Shown here one piece after another: positions 31,721 to 42,835 of a stretch of DNA of 64,000 nucleotides. The notes under the pieces are model-generated. The model ran no database searches. It saw only the letters and a list, made by a program, of their open reading frames with translations, and had not been told where the DNA came from. Source of the stretch: Pomphorhynchus laevis (Eukaryota > Acanthocephala > Palaeacanthocephala > Echinorhynchida > Pomphorhynchidae); NCBI GenBank assembly GCA_012934845.2, contig WNNJ02003028.1:310001-374000 (forward strand), in the 5' to 3' direction. A program made the position numbers and the translations under genes. Numbering within the stretch: position 1 is the first letter of the stretch; each line of letters opens with the position of its first letter.

Positions 31721-31946
31721 ATGTAAAAGTTAATTAGATCAAAGGCCTGAGTTAATTATTATATATATTGCAAAACTTTCGCAGCGTTACGGTTTCGTCG
31801 GTGGCTCATTGTAATTAACTTGAACACTTAGAAAAGTTGTGTTTAAGTTAATTACAATGAGCCACTGACGAAGCCGTAATGCGGCGAAAGCTTTGGCAAA
31901 ATATATATAATAACTAACTCAGCCTTTGGTCTAATTAACTTTTACA
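31721..31946. repeat. 226-bp near-perfect palindrome
   Basis: Arms 31721-31827 and 31839-31946 are reverse complements with about ten differences, around an 11-bp centre. Each arm carries a block CTGACGAAGCCGTAATGCGGC-GAAAG (right arm) or its equivalent, the kind of hairpin tail seen at the ends of Penelope-like elements. The palindrome may be two tails joined head to head, or a fold-back MITE. Confidence 0.9.
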
Positions 31947-33885
31947 TTTTAACATGAAACTGAGAGATAAGCGGACATTTAATTCTATACTCAAATACGT
32001 TACCAATTTACAAATTTATTACTTTTTTAAATTTATAAAAAAATATTATTAATTATAAATATCAATTATCAGGATTAATTCTTACCGTTATCAATTTAAA
32101 TAAAGTTACCATTATTTCGGCCATAGGGAGACCGAGGATCTTAGAATATATCTTAAGCTATTCTCCGTCCAAAATATTTATGAAAATGAAATAAACGAAC
32201 TTGACCTAAATAATAGATGTCTAGCCTGAATTGTATAACGTCATCATTTTGCAGTCGCAATGGCTATTTTTGCAACTCTATAGCTTCAGATACAGTTTCT
32301 CCTATAGACATATATGTATTTTAATTCAATTTCAGATACCTGCAAATTAGTGGTATCCTAAAAGTTTTAAGACACCCAGGGCAGTAGTAAGTTGCCTTAA
32401 TAATGCTCTTTAAAATATAGTGATTTCATCTTGGTCCTCTGTAAAATATAGTGATTTCATCGCCAGATTATATTTTTGTAAAAATCGAGTTATTAATAGC
32501 AAAATGAACAAAGCTTACAACAATAAGCTTATACTCAGTACCTGTATTAATACTAAGTGCGTGGTGGTAAGATGAAATTATAGTTTCAGCCTGTTTTGAC
32601 GGCCAGTAAAGCATTCTCGATAGATGTATGACAAAATGACAAGCCATCACTAACTCACTAATTATATTTCTCTGGATGATACACACAACACCATCACTAA
32701 GTGAATCAAAAATCACTTAAGTGTAGGCCTTTGCTGCTTGCACTCCATGCAATAAATCGTATGTGCTGTTTGCCCAGCAAGGTATTGTCTGATAGTGGAA
32801 ATAAGCAGCAAAAGAAGAGGCTATTCGATTTGCAGCAAAATGAAATCTTCGTCTGTGTGATGCTTCCGGCCATTGACGTGGTTGATGAAATACTTTAAAC
32901 ATAATCACCGCAACGTCAATTGTCCCTTACTATCGCTGCCGATAATGGCCATCGTTGATCATGATGAATTACAAGGGCATTTTGCACAGTAGTCCCGCAA
33001 TTATATTAACTTATGGTTAATTAGGTGCCGTTACGCGTGATGTTTCCTAATTAAATAGCATTTGTTGAGTTTGGGTAGTATTTACTGAATATTCGAAATT
33101 TCATTTCGAAATGCATTCACGAACGGAAACTTTAGATCGAATAAGAGCAAAAAGAAACGTACGCTTGGTAGAAAACTGATAAAAACGTTTTTTTTATGGA
33201 TTGCTCGGTTGAAAAGGGAGAAATTCTGTGTTTTGCTAAAGGAACGATTTGTGTATTTAGAAATGGCCGCATTAAAATAAGAATTTTTGCTTCCACCGAA
33301 ACGGTCACTATAGTCTATTTGCTGTCCATTGTGGTTATTCGTTTTATATTAATTATTGAAATGAAAATGGCTTTTCAAATTTAATAAGTTGAGTAAAAAA
33401 TATGGACAAGTCAATTCGTAATGGTTTTTACATAAAAAAATCGAGGTTTTTAAGTTTAATAAGAAAATGACTTTAAATCAATTGAGTATGTCAAAAAAAA
33501 GATTTTTGAGCATGAAACTTTAAAATCACAATTTGTTGCTTAACAATTTGTAATTTTTAATTTTACTGTTGTTGATACCGTTTATTAAAATATAATAAAA
33601 AGTAAACGAATCCCTTTAATGTTTTAGCGTCCGTAGATCTGATCATTGTCGTAGTGGCGTCTTCAACGTTAGATCCATAATAGATGAAAGCAAATTTTGA
33701 TAATTTGCTTGCATATATTTGTTGCATCTATTTGATTGCATCTAAACGGACTTGGTCCGGTTCGCGAAACTACTTGATAAGCTTAGTTTAAATGAGATGA
33801 GAAAGCAGTCAAGAACACAACCTCAATACTTTTAAATAAATAATTTAAAAATAAATAATAAATAATTTAATAATAAAGAAAAATA
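31947..33885. other. Stretch with unrecognised open frames
   Basis: On the minus strand 32468-32908 two frames (63 and 82 codons) follow one another with only a stop and a few bases between them, around HQPRQWPEASHRRRF and IYCMECKQQRP-like words. I do not recognise a family. A 19-bp word, AAAATATAGTGATTTCATC, is doubled at 32415-32460. The plus frame 33196-33384 has a hydrophobic C-terminal stretch but no other support. Confidence 0.4.
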
Positions 33886-33891
33886 AATAAT

Positions 33892-35108
33892 TTGTCAATA
33901 AATAATTGCAAACGAAAAACAGTATTTTTTCCGCAAACAAAAAATCCCTCCTTTTACAGAAATTTTTCTCTTAAAAATTAGAAAAATTAGAAAAAATTTT
34001 AAGAGAAAAAAGAAGACGAGCGACCACGATTGCATTCGTTTGTAAAGTTGAGTCGTTGACTGTAAGAGTGATGTTGCACTTGCCTAAGCATTTAGATGTG
34101 GATCCTGTATAATCCTGTATAAACCAATCAGCTGGTGAGGCAGATGACACCGATGACGACACAATGGTATCACTGCAACCCGTATCGACTAGTGATCGTA
34201 CAGGCTTATCGTTTATATGCATGTTAATAACTGGAAGGCCACCAGACTTTGCTACTGAGGTGAAGGCAGCTCTGGCGCGACTACTCCACCTTGTTCGTTT
34301 CCCTGATAATTACTTGTTTGCCAACAATTTCTAGCCAAATGTCCTTTCCGTCTGCAGTTCCAACAAACCATTTCTGATCGACAATTGTTACTTTGTACAT
34401 TTCTGTTAATAGGTGTGTCTTGCTTCTCTTGAATTCGCTAGACATGTCTTGAATTCCTAGCATCAGATGACTATGATCGTTCCCTATAAGCCGTGTTAAC
34501 TATCGGTGTAAATAGAGAGAACGGAGTGGCGATTATTGCATGAGCTCGACAACAAATTTTTTCCACTGAGAGATCTTCGACGGTTGGTATTGTTCGGATC
34601 TCTTTCGAAATCTCGTCCGGCAAAGAGGTTATTAGCAATCGTTTTATAAACATTTCGTCTTTGATTTAAGCGAATCGAGAAAGTCGACGTAATATGGCTA
34701 CATAAAACTCAATCGGTTACTTATCTAATTTTTTTTGCACGCAGTACTTCGAATGCGGAGAAAGGATTGATTCCAAAAGCGCTTATTAACCTGTTTAATT
34801 TTCGCCGGTTTGATTTTATCTTCAACTCCCATTTCAATATACAACGAGTGCACCGTCTTCTAATAGCATAGGAAGTAGCGTTGCTTCTTCTTCCTGCAGC
34901 TTCTGAAGCTTGATCAATATCTCCAATTTAGATATCAACGACTCAATATATGTAGTTCCATTATAGGGATGGACCACATCGGTAAACTTGATCTTGCTCA
35001 TGCACGGTTAGCTTGTTAACAAATAATTGCAAACGAAAAACAGTTTTTTTCCGCAAACAAAAAATCCCTTTCCTTTTACAGAAATTCTTCTCTTATATAC
35101 AATTATGT
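33892..35108 (-). mobile_element. LTR retroelement fossil (Ty3/gypsy-like): gag, zinc knuckle, protease remnant between terminal repeats
   Basis: On the minus strand, reading from 35000 down: gag start (about 35003; MSKIKFTDVVHPYNG), gag core, one CCHC knuckle (CWNCRRKGHLARNC near 34330-34370) and an aspartic protease active-site region (LVDTGCSDTIV at about 34180). No RT, RNase H or integrase follows. About 88 bp at 33892-33979 and 35020-35108 are direct repeats, so the element appears to be an internally deleted remnant bounded by partial LTRs. It is a broken, old fossil with several breaks. Confidence 0.75.
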
Positions 35109-35275
35109 GCTGGAATACTATTAGTCGATTCTGTGCGCATAATGAGCATCGCAAACTGAAACAAGCACACTTGTTTGTATGTGACTGACGGCGCATAATG
35201 AGTACCATTTGTTAACTCTGCAGAAAGAACGTTAATTATCATTGCAAGCGATCATCAACGTCACAGCTTCATTAC

Positions 35276-35326
35276 TCGACGGATGGTATTGCTCGGATCT
35301 CTTTCGAAATCTCGTCCGGCAGATTT
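35276..35326 (-). repeat. Duplicated 50-bp piece of the LTR fossil's gag
   Basis: The stretch with GGATCTCTTTCGAAATCTCG repeats 34571-34621 with a few differences. It lies outside the terminal repeat of the fossil, so a second gag piece was left next to it. Confidence 0.7.
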
Positions 35327-35419
35327 TAACATTGATCACTCACTCATTAAATCATTTTTGTATATAATATCCTAAATCTCGTGCTAATAATTAAAACCAA
35401 AAATGATCAAAAACGTTTC

Positions 35420-36050
35420 GTTTGACACAAAAGCAATTCCCAATATATTCGCTCATAATTAGCCCATTTCCATATTCCCCAAATGGGCTATCATTCGGAC
35501 TATCCGAAAATCGAAGAGGATATTATTTGGATCAACACAACAAAAAATACCAAGTGAATACTAAAATATTTTTGCGCTGGCCTTTCGTCGGCGACCTTAG
35601 CCTGAATCGATTTAAAAATTGTCTAAGACGACAGATGTCATCTCTTCCAATATTATACTGTCAATCAAGAAGTTGTCTAGCATCCGTGTTAAAACGGAAA
35701 CCTATAACTCAGCAAACATTATATGTCGTATATCAGATTAAATGTAAAGAATACAATGCAACCTACATGGGTCAGACTATACGACCATTACTCTGTATAA
35801 TAAAGAACACCGTAATAATCTAAGGAAAGGAGACATGTCGTCTGCTATTTTGAAAGCATTCCCTCAATAAAATATATTATATTGAGTTCGATGATGTCAA
35901 AATACTTGCAAAAGAATTAAATAACTATAAGCGTTTAATACTTTAGTCTATTCACATCAATGACAGTGGAGAAAGGATGCATGGTAATAATTTGAACTAT
36001 AATTTAAGGATTTTTTGAAATTAAATTATTATTCTACACAAAGATACATT
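35420..36050 (+). mobile_element. Penelope-like element fragment: GIY-YIG domain
   Basis: Frame 35422-35823 reads LSLNRFKNCLRRQMSSLPIL, then TLYVVYQIKCKEYNATYMGQ and TIRPL, which is the GIY-YIG start (here YQIKC...YMGQT) with the upstream linker. The domain continues in another frame with IKEHRNNLRKGDMSSAIL-like sequence to about 36000 (ERMHGNNLNYNL). The RT is missing upstream. A tail-like word, AAGGGCCAATGTGCATGACCGAAAC, at 36488-36515 may be its 3' end. Broken fragment. Confidence 0.75.
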
Positions 36051-36069
36051 AAGTTTTTAAACAAAATCA

Positions 36070-36380
36070 TTATCTAGCACTGCTAATAATGCTAAAGGCG
36101 TTGCCGCCCTGTACTGCTAAACCCAGTATTTGAATTAACCACTGCGACTGGCGTGGTATCCCCGTTATAGAGTGAATTCTCTGGCCGATTTCCTTTATGA
36201 TGACTGCTGTTGTCGGTCCGAACACTCCTGTATTTTCGATAGCAATCGATTCGAATTGAAACCGTCCTGATAGACTTTTGTACTTAAGTCGTTTGGCTTC
36301 CTTTGCGTTTTTGGCGGATCTCCCTGACTCAGTTGCTGACGAGTGTACCTCGGTTTCAGCAAATGTGTCGACATAAGTGC
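36070..36380 (-). pseudogene. Retroelement C-terminal tail-like fragment
   Basis: The minus frame reads LKYKSLSGRFQFESIAIENTG, VFGPTTAVIIKEIGQRI and WLIQILGLAVQGGNAFSI, resembling the conserved tail F.P.AVET.GV.GP......GRRI...TG......L.Q.....Q.GN found after RTs in many invertebrate elements. It is uninterrupted for about 90 residues and GC-richer than its flanks, so it probably inserted or was captured between the Penelope GIY-YIG domain and its tail. Family not named. Confidence 0.5.
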
Positions 36381-36576
36381 TTTTTAATTAAAAAATAAGG
36401 ATTTTCATTGATAGTATAGACTAAAAAATTTCTTTGTATTCTTCTGTATAAATTGGATATAAGACAATTTTTTGTAAAAAGTACTATCTTGAAAAGGGCC
36501 AATGTGCATGACCGAAACATTGTAAAAATTCAATTGTCCACATATTTGGTGATATATAGAATAATTATTTACTTCT

Positions 36577-36599
36577 AACTCCGTACATCTTACGGAGTT
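36577..36599. repeat. Short perfect hairpin
   Basis: AACTCCGTA, CATCT, TACGGAGTT: a 9-bp stem with a 5-nt loop, in AT-rich DNA after the Penelope tail-like word. Confidence 0.7.
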
Positions 36600-37284
36600 T
36601 AATGTTTTTTTGTAAAGACACCTTTTATGTCCTCACAGATTATGCACAATATATAACATTTTGCGATTTGCATCAACAGATAATACAAGCGATTTTTACT
36701 GTTTTACTTTTCAAACTTTCATAAACTGTTTTAATAATGCAATTATTTTTATGTTTATTTTATATTGTTTTGTTTCCCTGCCATATTTTCTTTTTGACAT
36801 ATTATTTTGTAACATAATGAATTTTATAAAATATTTTTACTTTTAAAAAATATTTTTTTACTTAAATAAAATGTATTGTTTAGTATTTAGTATATACATT
36901 AAATATTAGGTATATATGCAAGGGTTATGTGGTTATGTCGTCTTTGTTTAATTTTGACATCTCAATTAAAATACTTCTGAATTTAGTCAGCCTTTTCTCA
37001 GTATATCCGTTCCCACTGAGTGACCAAGTAAACTTCAGTTTAGAGTCACTGATTTTGATTAGTATTAAGTTTATAATATTTGTCTCTTCTTTTCTATCGT
37101 CTTCTTTGACTATTTTAAAATATGTACCTGTTAAATTGTTTAAGTCCTTTTGAAAAAACCAATAATATTACATATCATGGCCATTCTTGATATGTCATTA
37201 TTTAATATATTATATTTTATATTATGAATGAATAATTATGAAGAACTATATTATGAATGAATTGTAAATTTAGAAATTTAAATT
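36600..37284. other. AT-rich stretch without recognised gene
   Basis: Two plus-strand frames (36661-36846, 36929-37153) are rich in Phe, Ile and Leu, as expected from T-rich DNA, and show no domain. Confidence 0.5.
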
Positions 37285-39140
37285 ATAAGCGTTCATGCAA
37301 AAATACGTTTATTGTAAATATAAATATGTCATCTTTATGATATAAATTAATATTGATTGATGTTAATTTAATGTTCATACTTATATATACCTTATTTAAC
37401 ATCAATATTAGTTTTATTAAGAATAAGGTTACCTGGATAAATTTGTTCACTTACTGAATAAAACTTATTAGAGTTAAATACACATATATCATCAATATAT
37501 CGAAAATATATTTTATATATTTAAAATTCTCCATTTATCATAATGGTATGCATGAATGCTTATGCAAAAATATGTTTCTTGTAAATTTAAATATGTCATC
37601 TTTACGATATAAATTAATAGTAGTTTTAGTTAATGTTAATTTAATGTTCATATCTAGATATACACCTTCTTTATCATTAATATTGTTATTATTCAGAATG
37701 AGGCTACCTGTATAAATTTGTTCGTTTATTGAATAAACATTGATAGAGTTAAATACACATATATCATCAATGTATCGAAACATATATTTCATATATTTAT
37801 ATTGTTTAGATTTAGTTTTTACACAGTCATGAACAAATTCATATTCTAAAAAGCTTAAAAATAAGTCAGCTATAATTGAGCTAGTATTACATCCATCGGA
37901 ACACCTTTTATTTGTCTAAATATAGTTGCCCCTATCTTTAAATAATTTTGATTTATCAAAATATTTAAAAATTCTATTAATTCAATTTTATCCACAAAAT
38001 ATCTATGACTTATATTAATTCTATATTAATTTTATCAATATATTTATATTTAGTTCATGGTTGGTTTGTGTTAGATGAGCGTTATTAACTATTTTCTGTT
38101 TAATTTTATTGTAAATAAAATTATATTTATGATTTACTATATTTTTAAATCATAGTAAACTTTACTGTATTGTCAATATATTTCTTCTCATTTTAATACA
38201 TCATACATAACACATAATAACTTATTAATACCTACGTATTTAGGTATATTTTCCATTAAAGGTAATTGGAACACCTTTTATTTGTCTAATTATATATGTC
38301 CGAACTTTTAAATAATTTTGGTTTATCAAAATATTTAAGGATTCTATTAATTCAATTGTATCCATATATTTATATTTAAAATGAGGCTTTCTGAATAAAT
38401 TTGTTCACTAATTGAATAAAAATTATTAAAATTAAATACACATATATCATCAATGTATCAAAACATATATTTCATATATCTACATTGTTTAGATTTAGTT
38501 TTTACACAGTTATGAACAAATTCATATTCTATAAAGCTTAAAAACAAGTCAGCTATAATTGGGCTACTATTACCACCCATTGGAACACCTTTTACTTGTC
38601 TAAATATAGATGTCCCTACTTTTAAATAATTTTGATTTATCAAAATATTTAAGGGTTCTATTAATTCAATTTTATCCATATATTTATATTTACTTGATGG
38701 TTTAATTTTTGTTAGATATGCGTTATAGTTATTATAACATATATATGCATAACTTTTTCCGAATATAAGATTAATTAATTTTACTACCGTTTCTTCAATA
38801 TCTACTAAATCTAGATTTGTATAAAGCGTACTAAAATCGTATGTATTTATTTTTAAAATTTATTCCTTTTGTGTGCTCTAAAAATTCTTTTGTAGAATTA
38901 ATACTGAAATAGTGTTTTATATCAGTATTAATTTTGATTACCTTGCAATATTTTTTAAAGTGTGCTTTAATTACTTTAAGTGTTTTATTCATATAAACTG
39001 AAAGTGGTTTTAATGTACATTTAAACCCACTACATATGAACCTAGGTTTTATTTGATTTTTATGTAATTTCAGATTCCAATATAATATACATATAGTTAT
39101 ATTATCTGATTCAATTTTTATACACTTTCTATTCATTATT
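37285..39140 (-). mobile_element. Penelope-type reverse transcriptase remnant with repeated catalytic segment
   Basis: From 39136 down: fingers LYWNLKLHKNQIKPRFICSG, then SFKCTLKPLSVYMNKTLKV-like sequence, then the palm at 38679, FRQVKGVPMGGNSSPIIADL, followed by FLSFIEYEF. The catalytic FRYIDDI segment occurs three times, near 38450, 37760 and 37485, because about 450-500 bp of the palm-to-thumb region is duplicated (37285-37515, 37535-38000, 38260-38690). The first reads YIDD with a stop before it; the next is open as MKYMFRYIDDICVFNS. The VPMG..SSPI.ADL...E motif is shared by an animal RT group usually placed with or near Penelope. The exact family is uncertain. Confidence 0.7.
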
Positions 39141-39194
39141 TCGATTCTCGTCCACGTAATTATGAACTATTTCGAAATAGGAATATAGTACATG

Positions 39195-39410
39195 TGGGGT
39201 TCTATTAGAGATCTCCATTGTATATTGATATCTGCACTGTTGAGAGAGTGAAGACTCATAAAACGCTCTTCGTAAGGTAGACAACGAACGATAAGGACAA
39301 GTTTTGTTGCCTTACGTAATGTTTTTACATATGCATTATCAGTGTTATATTTAGTGTCAAAATCACTGAAAACTATTACACCTAAATCGTTGAACGTTTT
39401 TACAAATAAT
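39195..39410 (-). mobile_element. CR1-like LINE RT C-terminal scrap
   Basis: The minus frame reads VKTFNDLGVIVFSDFDTKY, RKATKLVLIVRCLPYEERFM and SLHSLNSADINIQWRSLIE, matching the LGVI...RKA..L...L.YEERL..L.L end of CR1-type RTs. No upstream or downstream parts are present. Confidence 0.55.
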
Positions 39411-39424
39411 ATCGTTTTAAAAAA

Positions 39425-39760
39425 TTTTTTTACGTGACAAATGCGTGCCGACGCACGCTTACATGATCACAAAAAAAATCTAAATAGTGTCGAGAAGGTG
39501 GGAACGGAGGGGGTATTTGAATGTAATAAAGGAGAAAACGCAGCGGACGTTGAGAGGGACTTGATTCCAGGCGAGTGAGGCGGCGACGAGGAAGGATCGG
39601 AGACCATAGTTGCTGGAGTAATCGGGATCGTGGAGTAAAAGGGAATTATGTGAACGCTGCGATAGATAGGTGGGGAGAGTGTTGTCTAATAAAGGGAGGT
39701 TGATGAACGATGGGGATCCGAAAGCGACTAGACGAAAAGTATACGATAAAAAGGCAAAGT
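39425..39760 (-). mobile_element. LINE-B 3' fragment
   Basis: Antisense LINE-B end: the conserved 3' stem (GCGTGCGTCGGCACGC on the minus strand, 39440-39460), then upstream coding DNA with WNQ..LSTSAA-type sequence. It runs into the inner edge of the IR2 right arm at about 39736, so the arm boundary lies inside a LINE-B copy. Confidence 0.75.
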
Positions 39761-40977
39761 TGGATTTGAATGTGGATGGTGGGCCTTCCAGTGTATTTGA
39801 TGTTAAAAAACTAGGTAACTTATTTAATATAAATATTAAAAGTTGGACTTAGAACATATCCTTGTGGAACACCACAAATAATATACCAAGTTGACGTGAC
39901 ATCGTTTATACGAACAGCGAACATACATTTACGCAATTTATTTAATAGCAAGCTGGCTCAATGACAACATAGCCAATTTGGCTAGTAACCTATGGTTTAT
40001 AACACATTCGAATGCCCTAGAAATGTATATTTGCATTATTATTCTACTAAACAAGAGATTCTATCAAAAGAGATTACGATTCACTACTCAATATCAAGTT
40101 AGTAACTGGGTGTTTCTTTCGAAATTAGTGCTGACTCTCATATAAGAATTTCGCAGAATCTAGCACTACTTCAACATGCTTCGTCACCAATCACTCTATT
40201 TCTCTACAACAAACACATGTAAAGCTCATTGGTTAGTAATTCTTAACTTCAGTCTTATCACCTTTCTTGAATATTGGGCAAACTACTTATTTTTCCACTC
40301 GGTAAGAATATATGATAAATCAAGAGAAGCTCTAAATATATTATCTAATGGAAGTGCAAGTACGTCGGATAGTTCACGGATAAGGATAGAAAGTAAATCA
40401 TCAACACCGCATGATGACTTCCCAAGTCGATTTGGCTGAACAAACACCTTTAAAAATAAATATATCGGAATATCCTGAAGGGATCAGGTTGTATGTAGAT
40501 ATTGTTCTCACTATTGAATGTACGTTAGATTCCACAATCGAATATACAGGTTCGATAGATTCGTTGGATTCCTCAATCGAATGCCCAAGTTCGATGAAAC
40601 GTCAAAATCTTATTAATCTACCTAATTTAAATGGCTTATTTAGGTGACACCTTGTAGAAAATAATGCTGTTTTTAATAACCTCATTATATCAAATTACAG
40701 TTTTGGACACCAGGTCTTTCAGCTAGTCTGTGATCTACTTTATGAATCTTAAACTAAGCTGTACTCTTCATGAATAGATAACTCCTTTTAAATTAATTTT
40801 AAATATTATTGTCATAATAATTAATTATTAATTAATAATTGATTAATAATTAATTATTAATATTTTCTAAAATAACATTATTTTTCAAAGATAATGCTAC
40901 AAGTCTCCTATGGAGCAACAATCATAAAAATTAGCATAGTACATCTTCAATATGGCGTTAGATTAAACAAATCCTTG

Positions 40978-41280
40978 CTAAAGCAGATCATTTGAGGCGA
41001 TCGACAGAGTACTTTGCGTGATCCGTATTTGCGCCTCTACATTCTCGGAGGTCACGATAGGTATATGCCTGACGTATCGGGGGTGCTCACAACCACATGG
41101 AAACTGCTCTTGCAAGGAATATGCTTTGTTTTGTTCGCAACCAGGCGACCGAATCAGAGTAGTAGGCTGCCTATTTTTCATATAACTTCCACGCAATCGC
41201 TTTGATGATGACATCTGCTGGTGGCCCGATCCCACCAGTTGAAGCTGCAACTATCAGACAGAACGTACTGTAGTCCACTT
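40978..41280 (-). pseudogene. Retroelement C-terminal tail-like fragment (IR2 twin)
   Basis: Mirror copy of the fragment at 27030-27330, with the same GGIGPPADVIIKAIAW reading on the minus strand. Family uncertain. Confidence 0.4.
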
Positions 41281-41669
41281 TATTTATACGATCTTCGTAT
41301 TTGTTGCGTCTTCATGTCTCGTGTTAATCGAAGTAACATGATGCGGATTTTCACTGATATGTTGGAGCACTATTTAATATACAATTGTCGAAAGATGTTC
41401 GCTTCATCCTTTTTTCAAATATGATGCAACATACTATATCCGGCAAGCATCTGATTTACTTGTGTTGTCACCCGTTCAAAAGAAATTGTTTCGGGGACTG
41501 CTTCCAGCTGTGGTTAAAGTCCTCTCCATTGCATAAGACTTTTAATGTATGAATAGAGTCATTTTTAAATTAATTTAAAATATTTTTAAAAATAAATTAA
41601 AACTTTTAAGTAGAATGCTTTAATGAATAGTAAATAATTTACTCTGTGTTAGAATAGTAGGTCAACTAT

Positions 41670-41960
41670 TCTAAGCAACTTAGTGGGCAAACTCTCCTAG
41701 CCCACTATCGACATCCGCATCTAACTCCGCCTTCTCGTTACTTTTTGTCATATCGCTGTCAGCTCCCCATTGTTCATCAACCTTCCTTTCTTAGACAACA
41801 CTCGCCCCACATCTCTATCGCTGCGTTCCCGTCATTCCCTCTTACTCCATTTTCTCAAAAAGTTGGCTTGACTCCGTTCCCACCTTCTTGAATCATGATT
41901 TAGACCAGTGTTTTTCCTTGGTGGTCATGTAAGTGTGCGTCAGGACGCATTTGCCACGTA
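41670..41960 (+). mobile_element. LINE-B 3' fragment (inside IR2 right arm)
   Basis: Mirror of 26345-26640: coding remains (TLAPHLYRCVPVIPSYSIF-like in pieces), then GGTCATGTAAGTGTGCGTCAGG and GCATTTGCCACG at the end. Confidence 0.75.
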
Positions 41961-42586
41961 AAGATAAATCTATTTTTTAGAATAAAAACATACGCTAGAT
42001 AATCAAATTACATCAGGTGTATTACTTCATTGACTTAAAATTGGCCCTAATTGGCTAAGTTGATGAATAATGCCAAAATCCTGATGAATAATGCCGAAAA
42101 CCTGATAATATGTTAGTTCCGAATTTAATTTATTTATTGTACAAAATATGATGCCTCAGCTAAGTAATCTGAAGTGTTCTACTGATATCATTTTTGAACT
42201 TTTAACATTGTTTTCTCTGTAATTTGACTACTTAGAAATACTGAAACAAATTACGGCATGAATTCGGCATTATTTTTTGTAAATTGTTAACTATAAAATG
42301 TCAGACAAAATCTTTCAAAATATAAATTATCAAAATATAATTAAAAGTAAATTAAAGCTGTTAAGTGGAATATTCTTATATATTGATATTAAATAAAATT
42401 CATTGTGTTAGAATGAGGAATATTGCTTCATTTGGTTCAGGAATAGGAGACGAAACCTCATAACATTATCATTCTATCTAGTTAGCCACTAACTAGATAG
42501 AGGCTAACTAGGCTCTACATGATATAGTACATTTATAGTACATGATATATTATATATTGATCATGCACAAACGATCATATAAATTA

Positions 42587-42649
42587 TCAAAATATAATTA
42601 GAAGTAAATTCAAGCTACGCTTCAGCTTTGATGCAAGGTCTATATCCAT
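42587..42649 (-). pseudogene. Captured start of EFHD exon 1 (second copy)
   Basis: ATG at 42649-42647. It reads MDIDLASKLKRSL, then enters H-type AT-rich DNA and stops. It is the mirror of 25658-25720 with one further change (Lys to Ile at codon 3). It has the same orientation as the real gene and lies 12.7 kb upstream of it. Confidence 0.8.
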
Positions 42650-42835
42650 ATATGATTGATAACAACGTATATCTAAAAAGATTGTTTTATATTTAAAAGT
42701 TGACCAAATAAAACAGTATATCAAAGTAATTTGAAATTAGATGCCTATTTTGAATTTAATGTTGTTATAAGCATGGAATTCAACTATTTGAATCAGTTAA
42801 AATGAAATGTAAATTTTGGAATTCAATAAAATTAA

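Larger units (their letters stand above)
39736..42833 (-). repeat. Inverted repeat IR2, right arm (3.1 kb)
   Basis: Mirror of 25474-28572. The spacer between the arms is 11.2 kb and holds EFHD exon 1, the LTR fossil and the RT remnants. The outer edge (42833) is followed at once by a second copy of a 26-bp piece of the arm itself. Confidence 0.95.

Noticed and set aside
32468-32908. Host gene on the minus strand
   Set aside because: Two frames separated by a stop, no recognisable domain and no convincing splice sites; left as unrecognised.
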